A DNA stretch of 64,000 bases from Eustoma russellianum (lineage: Eukaryota > Streptophyta > Magnoliopsida > Gentianales > Gentianaceae): positions 13,006,758 through 13,070,757 of the forward strand of contig AP025074.1 in the NCBI GenBank assembly GCA_036186865.1, given 5' to 3'. The notes beneath the pieces were generated by a model. That model was not told the DNA's origin and did no database searches. It saw nothing but the letters and a program-made list of their open reading frames with translations. The translations under genes and the position numbers were made by a program. Position 1 is the first letter of the stretch. Each line of letters starts with the position of its first letter. Shown here in pieces: positions 32,056 to 42,398 of this stretch.

Positions 32056-32460
32056 GGTTTTTGTAGATTCCCTAAATTGTATGTGCGTTAACCCTTTCCT
32101 TGTAGGTTGCGTTCCGATGTAGAAAGATCGGGTAATTGTGTATGCTTCGAGACAGCTGAAGCCATACGAGCAGAATTACCCAGTGTATGATCTTGAGTTG
32201 GCAGCCATAGTGTTTGCATTGAATATTTAGAGGCATTTTCTGTACGAGAAAAGATTTGAGGTATACACTAACCACAAAAGCCTAAAGTATCTGTTCACCC
32301 AGAAAGAGTTGAATATGAGGCAGTGCAGATGGCTAGAGCTGATTAAGAAATATGACCTCGCGATTCATTACGATTTGGGTAAAGCTAATAAGGTGGGGGA
32401 TGCGTTGAGTAGGAAGTCCAGTCATGCGAGGCAGACCCCTCAAGAGAGAGATGGCTGAGT

Positions 32461-33215
32461 TCGGATTAGATATGGTCGAGCCTACATCTAATGCTCTGGC
32501 CGAATTGGTGATTTCTCCTACTTTGATTGATCGGATTAAGAATTCTCAGCAAGGAGATGCTGATTTGTTGAGGATTTCTGAGAAGGTGAGGAGGGCATAA
32601 ATTGATGATTTTAAGATTTATAGTGATGGCAGTCTGTGGTTCAAAGACAGATTACGCGTACCCGATGATGATGAGCTGAAGAAGGAGATTCTGAAGGAGG
32701 CCCATTGTTCGCAACTGTCGATTCACCCAGGAGCCACTAAGATGTATTGGGATCTGAAGCAACAATATTGGTGGAGCAGGATGAAGCACCAGATTGCCGA
32801 GTTTGCTGAGCGGTGTTTGGCATGTCAGCATGTGAAGGCAAAAGATCAGAGACTCATCGGTCTTCTACAGCCTTTGGAGATTCCTGAGTGGAAGTGGGAG
32901 CACAACTATGGATTTTGTCACCGGACTTCCTAGGACTCGGAGCGATAGCAGTACCATTTGGGTGATTATAGACAGACTCACTAAGTCAGCGTACTTTCTG
33001 CCTATGTCTATTCTGGTGTTGATGGAGAAGTTGGTGCAGATGTATATGGATGGTATAGCGAGCTTGCATGGAGTATTGGTGAGCATTGTTTGTGATCGAG
33101 ACCCGCACTTTACTTCAAGATTCTGGACCGCGTTTTAGTGTGATATAGGTATGGAGATTCGGACGAGTATGTCTTTTCACCCATAGACTGATGGGCAGAC
33201 TGAGAGGACTATACA
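32461..33215 (+). pseudogene. Gypsy-A integrase, cut off by LTR-B
   Basis: After a linker (PTLIDRIKNSQQGD ... FKIYSDGSLWFKDRLRVP) the HHCC zinc domain is visible: AHCSQLSIHPGATKMYWDLKQQYWW ... [13 protein letters not shown] (about 32700-32855). A frameshift near 32906 separates it from the catalytic core [30 protein letters not shown] and [15 protein letters not shown], with two of the three acidic residues. It ends at DGQTERTI at 33213, before the third acidic residue, because LTR-B begins at 33216. No chromodomain region remains. Confidence 0.88.
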
Positions 33216-34500
33216 TGTTGCACCCTGAATTTTTTCGTTGCAACGTAACGTTTTAAATACCGCAAATAGTTAGCATCGGTATATGTTCGTGCGTTAAGTT
33301 CTTCGATACGCCGACAACTAGTGAATTTGATAACGAAAGTTATCGAACATACGATAAAATTAAATATCTCAGTTGGTAACAACTTAAGTATTAGTTTAAA
33401 TTAAATCAAATAAAAATACATGACACAATAATTTTCACTACTTAAACAAAAAGGAAAAATCAATTAGGACATGATAAATATCTTGGAAAAGAAGAAAAGA
33501 AAATTGAATATATAAATACACACATACATACACAGTTTTTAGGAGGGAAAAAGGAAGAAGAAAGTGTGGTTAGAAAATTACCCAACAAAATATCTAGTGT
33601 AGAAAGTTGGGTAGAAACCAAATAATGGTATTTTGTCCTATTTTATCCACCCAAATCCTCTAATGACCAATCCCCTCCATGCAAGTAGGAAGAAAAGTTT
33701 TCTTCTCTTTTGTCTTCAACTACACAACAAAACCTACACACTTTTACACCAATCATCACATTTCTTCCCACTTTCTTACACAACAAAAGACAAGCCACCC
33801 TTCCTTACAAACCCTTAGGCCGGTCATTTCCAAATCCAAGAAGCCAAGGATCACTTTTCTTCCACTCATAATAACACATCATTACCGTAGGCCTAATACA
33901 ACCAAACCTAATGCCATCATGGAAAAGGAAAAAAATCCTCCCCCTCCTTCGAGAAACCCCACTCGGCCGAAATGTTAAGAATAGCGGGGAAACCCCTTTC
34001 TCTTACCTCACTTCACACTTCAGACTCTTACATTGCATCCAAACTCCCTCTCTTCTCTCCTCCAAGACAACAAACAAGTCTTCCAACCCATTTCTTCTTT
34101 CTTTGGCCGATAACTACAACCAAGCAAAAGGGGAAAAATTTTCTTCATTCCATCCCACATAAACACATCCAAGACAAGTTCCAATACTCTTCTTCATCCA
34201 AGTGGTGAACAAGAAAGGTAGTAGAGCCAAGAATCAAGGAAGAAAAAAGTAAGAAAATTCATGTTAAATAAGTTAAGTTCTTCCCTTTATCCATCTTCAT
34301 AGTTGCTCACTAACTCTTCCATTTTTGGCTCCAAAACCGTGGCCTCAAGAAAGGAAGGAGAAGAGTTTTTCTTCCAAGCTAAGTGAAGAAACCTTCACTT
34401 TAAAGTTAGAAAAGTAAGAAAGGCAAGTATTCTTCCTAGATCCTTTATGGATTTTCAAAGGTTAAGTATATATATTTATATCAAAGTTGGATCATCTATG
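33216..34500 (+). mobile_element. Gypsy LTR-B, piece 1 of 3
   Basis: Starts TGTTGCACCC directly in gypsy-A integrase; ATACA at 33211-33215 would be the left duplication, but its partner is not in view. A C/T-rich leader spans 33630-34210. Open frames there are shadows of the biased composition. It is interrupted at 34500 by copia-2. With inserts removed LTR-B is about 3.7 kb, the same as LTR-A. Confidence 0.85.
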
Positions 34501-36289
34501 TGTTGGAACGTACACCTGCAGTAAACACCACTAAAGGAAGGGTGAATAGTGGTCAGCAGAAATTACACTAATACCCTTGAATAAAAATCCCCTTTAAAAA
34601 CAGAATATGAGACCTGCTCAGATTCAGTACCCGTTTTTGAAAAATTCAAAAGTCATCGTACACAACTCAAAAATTATGACACTTTTCAGAAATTAATTTC
34701 AATGTCTTGAATAGACTCTGTCCAAAAGTGAGACAAAAATAAGAACATTTGTTCCTTCAAACAAATAAAAAGATTCAGATGGTCAATCTATACAAAATTA
34801 GACAGAATAGTGCTGAACTTTGCAAACATGTTTCTTTTTGATTTCCCAGCCAAAAAGGTTGATATTTACATCAAAATGTTCCTTCTGATGTCTAGTTTAA
34901 GTTTCCAAAAAAACCCTGACGTGAATTGCGCTTGATGAAATCAGAATTCAAGTTTCCTTGAGACTGGTCAGATTACAGCAAGAATGGAGCAGTAATTTTG
35001 CAACAACTGAAAGACTAACTTTCCATTGCTCAAATCAAATGATTCTTCTTTCAAATGAAAGCTAACAGTCTGAAGTATAAATCCACCAAAAATCATGAAT
35101 TTTGAAAATGTTTTGATATTTTTTCAAGACGTGTGAAGTTGTGTGAAATCTACAGTGAAAACGAGCAGAAAACAGTAAAGATGTAAAAAAGAAAGGAACA
35201 CCGAAGATTTATCCTGGTTCGGTAAATATGGCCTACTCCAGTCCCAAGGAACACCTATCCTTGGATTTCACTATGAAATCAACACAAATAAAACAAGAGC
35301 CAAGCTTGATCCTTGGGTTAAACACCAACCCTATTCAAGTCTTAGATGATCACCTCTATGCAACTTAGGTTGCAACATCTCTACCACTTTTTGATGTAGC
35401 CTTATAAATTTGGCTAATCAATCTTGCAAATGAGACACAAGAGGCGTGTAGCTATACAACAAATATCACAAGAACACCTTGGCTACAGAAAGAATGAATC
35501 AAGTATGAAGAGAAGAAGATAGCAAGACAATGAGCTTCAACTTTTTTGCTTTCAAGTGTATGTTCGTCTTCTTCACCTTTGCCTCCCATTTATAGTGTGA
35601 AATAGGCCTTGAAGATAAGACCTCTTATGTGTCAAAATCTTCATCATCAAGTATTAGTTGTCTTCACATCATTGGTTGGCCACATAATCACCGTGTACAT
35701 TAGGCAACATGGAGAAGAATAATTGGTCCACCTTGGAAGTCTTGTGTTGCCCGATTTTTCCACCATGGATATGTCTTAATTATCCTTTGCAAAATGAAGA
35801 TAATAAGAAGGGAATATACCACAAGAATACCTCAACTTCTTGCCATGAGAATAGGGCATGTAAGGGCTGCCATTTGACTCAAAAAATCAGCTCCAAAACA
35901 GCCTAAGTAGTTGTGGCTACCATTTAAATTTTCCAAGCTTGCAACTTTGCCAACTAGCTTGTATTTGGTTGGTCCACTTGTACACATGTCATAAAATGAT
36001 TAAGACACCTTCTCCACCTATTTATGGACATTTTTTGACCCGTATATGTGTACAATTTCAAATTTAATGAAGAGAAATCCATAGACAAAAGTTGACAAGA
36101 TTATGTATACATATAATATCACAATTCCCACTTTTTTCCTTTATAAGTTGTGATGAATTTTGCACCAATAACGCCTTATAATCTCTGAAAAATGATGAAT
36201 GAGATCCTCCAATAACATATACATAAAATTCTTCAAGAGAAAAAATAGAATGTGACACTAAAACTGTCACATATCCTGCTACTGTCAAT

Positions 36290-36785
36290 ATCATCATCAT
36301 CCGTACCCAGTATATCCCAACGACAGCAAAAACTATCGTTAGGGTCTGGGGAGGGTAAGTGGTAGGCAGACAATACCTCTGTCCTAAGGGATAGCGAGTC
36401 TGCTTCCGTGAGACCCCCGAACTATATATGTACCTGCAGAGATGACATAATAATAATAATAGAGATATGATGTGCTAGTGTGTTAGTGAGGAAATTCAGA
36501 AAATACAAAAAAGAGGCTTTCGATATTAAAATACAAAATAACTTGTATATGTACATGTAAGGCAAAACAACGGAAAAACATAAGAAAACAAGTGCAAAGT
36601 CAATCTAAAGCATAGATAGTGTCTACACCTATTTATGTCCTTAAATATACTCTAAAGTGTCTCTATATATGACCTATACTTTGTTAACCTTAATCTTATG
36701 TCTCCATGAACTCCTATCCTGGAGCATGTCCTCTAAGAGGTGCAAATCTAGTAGGTCGTGTCTAATCTGCTCATCCCAAGTCATT
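36290..36785 (-). mobile_element. RTE-type LINE 3' end, 5'-truncated
   Basis: On the minus strand a frame from about 36783 reads WDEQIRHDLLDLHLLEDML and DRSSWRHKIKVNK, the typical C terminus of plant RTE-clade RT. A 3' UTR follows, ending with the block CTTACCCTCCCCAGACCC and ATATACTGGGTACGGATGATGATGAT. This end, with a trinucleotide tail, is shared by RTE LINEs and Au-type SINEs in plants; the coding piece favours the LINE. No clean target duplication: LTR sequence was lost at the site. Confidence 0.7.
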
Positions 36786-37144
36786 TTCTTGAGTAAAATG
36801 ACGAAAATGTCCTTGGGGTAAAATGACTAAAATGCCCCTAATGAGAGAAAACAAAAAAATGACCCATTTGGTCATAAATAGATATAATAACACCTTTGTG
36901 ATGATAAATAAGAAATATTGGAGTCCTTGTATGACTTTTTCTGTGTCATGTACCTACAAGAACTCAAAATACCACTTTTGCCCTTTTGGTGAGTTGTAGA
37001 AACTTCCAAGGCACATTAGTGACAAGGCACTATTATAATCATCAAAAACAAGTAAATAAACCACAATATACATATATGAAACATATGTATATTAAAACAA
37101 TCATTTTATCACTTTTTAGAAAAGTTTATCCAAGACACTAAACA

Positions 37145-37340
37145 TAGATCGATCTATGTTTCAATTTTAGACGTATACATCGATCGATCATCAACCTCTG
37201 GTTGAGAGATCGATGTCTCACAATGAGGTTTTGCTTTTTAATATGTGTGACGTCGATCGGTCGATGTAGAGATCTATGTACATCGATCTCTGACTGAGAG
37301 ATCTAAGTAGAGATCTACGTATATCGATCTCTGTCATCGA
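37145..37340 (-). promoter_or_regulatory. ATCGAT palindrome cluster in copia-2 LTR
   Basis: Within about 200 bp there are more than ten GATC/ATCGAT words, often as the partly self-complementary strings AGAGATCGATGT and ACATCGATCTCT. The second LTR has the matching cluster at about 45555-45780. Its position in U3 parallels the palindrome cluster of copia-1, with a different motif. A regulatory role is inference. Confidence 0.5.
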
Positions 37341-37435
37341 TGTCACTTTTTCATTTGTTTCAACTTTGTGACACTTTTGTGTATTCAACATTTGAAATCA
37401 TGACTTTGAGAATTATCCAAATATATTTCTCAACA

Positions 37436-37860
37436 TTCTCCCTCTTTTGGATGATTTTCAAAATAAACCTACATGATTTTGATGTCATAACTCTTTACCA
37501 ATTGTTTATTTTTAATGTCACAACTCTTTCCCAATTGTTTATCACATATCTACCAATTTTATATCAATTGAATTGTTTTGAAAGACTCACCAATTATATA
37601 CCAATTGTTTTCAAACTCTCAAATTCTTTTTAGATACATATGTTTAACATACGTGCTCCCTCTCAACTTATACTCTCCCCCCTTAACCTATGCTCCAAGC
37701 CAATTGTTCATCAATTGAAACTTATACTAATTGAACTTAAATTATTATTCAACCTCCAAATCATGACTTAAAATTTAAAATCATGTTCTTATTCTATCTC
37801 CCCCTTTATTTTGCAAATCATGCAAAAGATAGAATTATGCAACCGTATCGTAGGTTATCA
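37436..37860 (-). other. Copia-2 polypurine tracts and 3' non-coding region
   Basis: Minus-strand AAAAGAGGGAGAA adjoins the 3' LTR; more purine runs in the same sense are at about 37670-37682 and 37798-37808. No coding sequence up to the pol end near 37864. Confidence 0.65.
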
Positions 37861-37863
37861 TGC

Positions 37864-38704
37864 CTAACTTGGCTCGTCAGGTTTCAAAAGTGGCTTGACT
37901 AAGGGGTTTGGTGAAGATTCAGCTACTTGATGATCAGTTCTTACATGATTTATAATTATATCCTCATTTTGAACATGGTCACGAAGGAAACGGCATTTAA
38001 CTTCAATGTATTTGGCCTTAGAATGAAGTACCGGATTCTGAGAAACATTGATCGCACTCGTGTTATCGCAGAAAATTAGAATCTTATTCATTATAATGCT
38101 AAAATCACTAAGCTGTCGTTTAAGCCAAAGTATTTAGGTAGTGCATAAGCTTAAGGCTATGAACTCGGCTTCGATGGTAGAAAGGGTTACACTAGCTTGT
38201 TTCTTTGAAAACCATGAAATCACGTTGGTTCCTATAAATTGATAAGTTCCACTAGTGGATTTTCTATCTATTTTGCAACCACATAATCAGCATCTTTAAA
38301 AGCATATAATTCCAACTTGGCTTTCTATCGTACCAAAGTCCTAAATGAGGTGTGTGTTTAAGATATCTAAATATCTTTTTCACTACATTGTAATATGATA
38401 CTTTAGGAAAAGATTGAAACCTAGCACACATACACACGCTAAACATTATATCAGGTCTTGATGTGGTTAAATATAACAATAATCCGATCATAGACCTATA
38501 TAGTGTGTCATCAAAAGGTTTACCATTTTCATTTTTGTCTAGTTTGGTACTAACACTCATAAGGGTAGGTGTTGGTTTCAACTCTTCAAATCCAAACTTC
38601 TCAATCATATCATTGACATACTTAAGTTGGCTAACGTGGATTCCTTTAGGGGTTCGTTTGATTTGTAGCCCTAAGAAGTAGTTCAATTCTCCTACCATTG
38701 ACAT
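37864..38704 (-). pseudogene. Copia-2 pol: RT end and RNase H remnant
   Basis: The frame 38704-38264 reads MVGELNYFLGLQIKRTPKGIHVSQ ... LYRSMIGLLLYLTTSRPDIMFSVCMCARFQS, matching copia-1. After a frameshift near 38270, STSGTYQFIGTNVISWFSKKQASVTLSTIEAEFIAL follows, then 38091-37864 with SAINVSQNPVLHSKAKYIEVK. Stops and frameshifts show it is dead. Confidence 0.85.
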
Positions 38705-39638
38705 TTCAAATTCTGACTTTATACATTCTTCAAAGTCATTTACTAAGGTAGGGTTGGTTGAACCAAAGATGATATCATCTACATAGATTTGAACTATTAA
38801 TAGGGCATTATTTTTATTCTTAGGAATAATATGTTATCTATGGTTCCCCTTTGATAATTATTTGCAATAACAAAGTTTGCAAATCTATCGTACCAAGCTC
38901 TTGGAGCTTGTTTCAAACCATATAAAGCTTTCTTAAGCTTGTATACATGGTTAGGATTCTTGGATCTTTGAATCCAGGGGGTTGTTTGACAAATACCTCT
39001 TCTTGGATGTATCCATTCAAGAAGGCAATCTTGACATCCATTTGGAAGATTTTAATGCTGTTTAGACTTGCAATAGCAAGCAACAACCTAATGGCTTCTA
39101 GCCTTGCAACATGCACAAAAGTTTCTTCATTGTCTATTCCTTCTTGTTGATTATAACCTTGTGCGACTAGCCTAGCCTTATTTCTTGTAATGTTACCTTG
39201 TTCATCCATCTTGTTCCTAAAGACCCATTTTGTGCATATTATGGATTTTTGTTCGGGTTTAGGTACTAAATCCCACATGTTGTTTCCGGTAAACTGGTTT
39301 AACTCCTCATGCATGACATCTATCCATGATATATCACCTAAGGCTTCCTTAACATTCTTAGGTTCTAAGTTTGAGATTAAGCTATGTCCTTCAGTTTGAC
39401 TTATGTTTCTATGAGTTCTAACCCCATCACTTGGATTACCAATGATTAACTCTTTAGGGTGTTTATGTTTATCTTTTATAAGCCACCGATTCCTAGGTTG
39501 AATAGGTTTACCTTCATCTTGTTCAAATGTTTCATTAGTGTGAACATAATCATATACAATTGGAACATCTTTTAAGTTTGACGGATTATCTTCCAATTGC
39601 AAAATTTCTTCATTTACTTCACCTAATGGTTCATGCAT
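38705..39638 (-). pseudogene. Copia-2 pol: reverse transcriptase remnant
   Basis: Contains LVAQGYNQQEGIDNEETF, IKIFQMDVKIAFLNGYIQEEVFVKQPPGF and, after frame breaks near 38915 and 38820, a VDDIIFGSTN-type active site around 38755-38785. The N-terminal linker holds WIDVMHEELNQF and WDLVPKP. Collinear with copia-1 residues 180-380. Confidence 0.85.
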
Positions 39639-39647
39639 GTCTTGTTC

Positions 39648-41043
39648 CTAGGGAGTTGGTTCTAGATGATCAAGTACAGACTCAGGTAACAAGTCATCAT
39701 CATCAAACATATTTTCAACATTATCCTCTTGTTTATGTTGAGATTTATCGCTAAATTTAACACATGCATTCTCATTGAATTTCACATGTATGGATTCAAT
39801 TATTTTTCTAGATGCAGGATTATAACACCTATATGCTCTTGAATTAGTTGAATAACCAACAAATATGCATTCAATAGACTTTTGTTCAAATTTGTTTAGA
39901 TTATCCTTAGTGTTCAGTACAAAACATTTACAATCACAAACTCGAAGATAATCTATCTTAGGTTGTCTATTATTTAATAAATCATAAGTTGTTTTATTCA
40001 ATCTCTTTCTAATAGAAAGCCTATTTATTATATAACAAGCACAACTAACAGCTTCAGCCCATAACTATCTAGGTACTTTGTTTTCACATAACATAGTCCT
40101 TGCTATTTCTTGTATGGTTCTATTTTTACGTTCAATATCCACTGAGTTGTGGTGTTCTAGGTGGTGAGAATTCATGTTTAATTCCATGTAGTTCACAAAA
40201 ATTAACTACATCTTTGTTTTTAAATTCTCTACCTCTATCACTCCTAATTCTTTTAACATTATCTTTGTAAAGATTTTCAAGTTGTTTAATGAGATTTTTG
40301 ATTGCCAATGGAGCATCGTCTTTGTGTGTTAAGAACAATGTCTATGTGTATCGTGAGTAATCATCTACTATGACACACACATAGTAGTGTCCACCTAGAC
40401 TTCTTGTCCTACTTGGACCAAATAAGTCTAAGTGAAGCAATTCTAGTACATGACTAGTACTCACTTCATGTTTTGGTTTTAATGTTTCTTTTATGTGTTT
40501 TCATTTAATACATGTTTCACACATTTGAAAATTATCTAAGTCTAACTTAGACATTTCTCTAATTAGATTCTTCTTAGATAATTTTTCTATGATTGAAATT
40601 CCTATATGGTCTAGCCGTCTATACCATAAGTTCACATGTAAGTCATGTGATATTAAACACTTAATCCTAGCATCTAACATGTTATTTAATGATAATGAAT
40701 AAATATTACCATCCCTATTTCCTTTTAACCCAATCTCTACCTTATCATTTGTTATATCACAAACATTAGGAAGAAAAGAAACATTCAATCCACAATCTAT
40801 AAGCTGAGAGATACTAAGTAAACTATATGAAAGATTACTTACTATCAACACATTTCGTATTTGAAATGTGTTAGGGTCCCCAATTGTCCCTTTTCCAACA
40901 ACCTTTCCTTTGTTGTTGTCACTGAATGTCACCTTCCTCCATTCTCGATTTGCTCCAGCTCAGTGAATAACTTGGGGTTGCCCGTCATGTGCCTTGAACG
41001 TCTGCTATCTAAAACAATTTGTTTTTTAGATTCTTTAGCTTGA
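39648..41043 (-). pseudogene. Copia-2 pol: protease and integrase remnant
   Basis: The protease motif reads LDSRRSRHMTG near 41000 where copia-1 has FDSGCSRHMTG, so the catalytic Gly is lost. The frame 40932-40501 covers the pre-integrase and zinc region (LWYRRLDHIG ... CETCIK; the first zinc His has become Tyr). 40338-40132 carries IRSDRGREFKNKD and HGIKHEFSPPRTPQL. 40001-39648 is the C-terminal part (FVLNTKDN, FVGYST). At least four breaks are present. Confidence 0.85.
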
Positions 41044-42398
41044 CTTCTTAATGATTTTCCTACAATGGAGACAAAGTTTTAGGTACCCTTTACTTGGATC
41101 CTTGAATATTAGGGGCACCATCCTTGTTTAAATATCCTTTAGGTATCTGAACTTGTATGTACCTTCTAGGCACATATTTGACATTAGTTGAATAAAGCGG
41201 ATTAACATGTACTTGACCATTCCATTTAAAAGAAGATGTGTTGTTATACATGTTATATATTGGTTTATAATTATTATGAAGTGGCCAATTTTGATAGTGT
41301 ATATAAGACATATAATATTGTTTCTTGACCAGTGCTTTATAAGTATACTCATAAGTATTCTTATCAGCCTTATAAGGAATTTGCCTATATTTCGGTTTAT
41401 ATGTATCAAATAAGTTGGATGTTGTTTACTTTGCCTAGTCACATTTGTATACATATATGCATAATTTCAAGGTTGTCTAGATGCAAAGTTTTGCTTAGTT
41501 TCTTTTGTGGGCATGTTGTATGTTTACCTTGGAATAAGTCGAAGGAGGAGTAGCAGACAAAATGTGTACATTTGATTTAGTCGTACTATATGGCAATTTA
41601 CACTTAGATGATACAAAGTTAGTCTTTTTTGCCTAACTTGTCATTTTCTTCCATATATCCTAAGTCATTTTTATCATTTCCATATTTTTGTGACGATATA
41701 AGTGTATCAAGCATGTTTGTGCCAGATTTAAATTGTTCTAACATCTTTTCTAAGTCTAATTTTGATGTTTTAAGTTGTGATATTTCATTTTCATAACTTT
41801 ATACTTTAGCTTTTAACATGCTATTTTCGGTTTTCAACGTTTGTTTGTTTTTCCTATATGACTCAATTTTATTCTTAAGAGAATCAAGAGTATTGGTAGA
41901 CTCTTGTTTAAAAGATTCTAACTGATCGGAAAATTCCAAGTTGGACGTCTTCAACTTGTCATTTTCTTCAGTTAGTTTCTTTTTCTATTTAGAGAGCCTT
42001 TTACAGAGATCATGCATCTTTAAGAATTCTTCGTACCTTTAATCAAAAGACATTTCATTATCAGAATCTACATCAGAAGAAGAAATTACCTCGCTGGATA
42101 CGAAGCAGACTTAAACTTCTTCATTTTCTGATTCTGAGTTGGACAAGCCGCTCCATGTGCTCACCTTCATTGCTCGTTTGCCTTTTCTTGCCTTTGGCTC
42201 CTTTGCCTTGGACCTTCGGGGCTCCATGTGCCCACCTTCATTATTATTATTATTATTATTATTATTGTTGTTGTTGTTGTTGTTATTTTTCTTTGTCATA
42301 CAATCGTAAGAGATGTGTCATTTTTGTCCACATTCGTAGCATTTTAATTCTTTATTATACCACTTGTCACTATTTTTATTTGAATTATTTTTCCTAAG
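41044..42398 (-). pseudogene. Copia-2 gag C-terminal region: knuckle, poly-Asn, coiled-coil
   Basis: A zinc knuckle CYECGQK-stop-HISYDC lies near 42345-42303. Then a (AAT/AAC)n tract at 42239-42286 encodes 16 consecutive Asn in the frame 42299-42111, which continues MEPRRSKAKEPKARKGKRAMKV and an acidic end. A Leu/Lys/Glu-rich coiled-coil-like region follows, out of frame in places, to about 41650, then a Tyr/Asn-rich stretch to the protease. Organisation matches copia-1 apart from the Asn run. Confidence 0.75.

Larger units (their letters stand above)
31615..32105 (+). other. Intron-like insert 3 (inside RNase H), 491 bp
   Basis: Begins GTAAATGAAT and ends CCTTTCCTTGTAG, with a GTTAAC branch-like word before the pyrimidine run, a textbook acceptor. 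Removal joins GGTTTAG to GTTGCG and restores NGLGCV of the RNase H start. TAGGT occurs at both junctions. It contains a chloroplast rpoC1 fragment and a 10-N gap, so part of the length is uncertain. Confidence 0.65.
31591..32460 (+). pseudogene. Gypsy-A RNase H
   Basis: The domain starts with the DASRNGL coding block at 31593-31613 (out of frame by one base with upstream sequence) and, after the 491-bp insert, continues [35 protein letters not shown] (catalytic Glu in DLELAA), [22 protein letters not shown] and [11 protein letters not shown]. The expected Asp in YTDHKSL reads as Asn here. Scattered stops are present. It would degrade the RNA strand of the hybrid in an intact relative. Confidence 0.8.
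24724..33215 (+). mobile_element. Gypsy-A: Ty3/gypsy element, truncated in integrase
   Basis: 5' LTR (24724-28426), PBS (28429-28440), leader, then gag, protease, RT, RNase H and integrase in gypsy order, all on the plus strand. Several stops and frameshifts show it is old. The integrase ends at DGQTERTI, where LTR-B begins at 33216, so the 3' end and 3' LTR are not present next to it. Three intron-like inserts interrupt its coding domains (29930-30045, 30868-30941, 31615-32105). Confidence 0.9.
34501..37435 (-). repeat. Copia-2 3' LTR (carries an RTE LINE end)
   Basis: TGTTGG...CTCAACA on the plus strand. It is collinear with 43376-45872 except for about 36290-36785, where RTE-LINE sequence replaces about 120 bp of LTR. 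A minus-strand TATA box CTATAAATGG lies at 35588-35597. A dense ATCGAT/GATC cluster lies at 37145-37340 near the start of U3. Confidence 0.9.

Noticed and set aside
36298..36470. Independent Au-type SINE
   Set aside because: The shared terminus is there, but the sequence continues upstream on the minus strand into an RTE-type RT C terminus, so a 5'-truncated LINE explains it better.
42155..42397. Plus-strand 80-codon frame with poly-Tyr and poly-Cys
   Set aside because: Antisense shadow of the copia-2 gag trinucleotide repeat.
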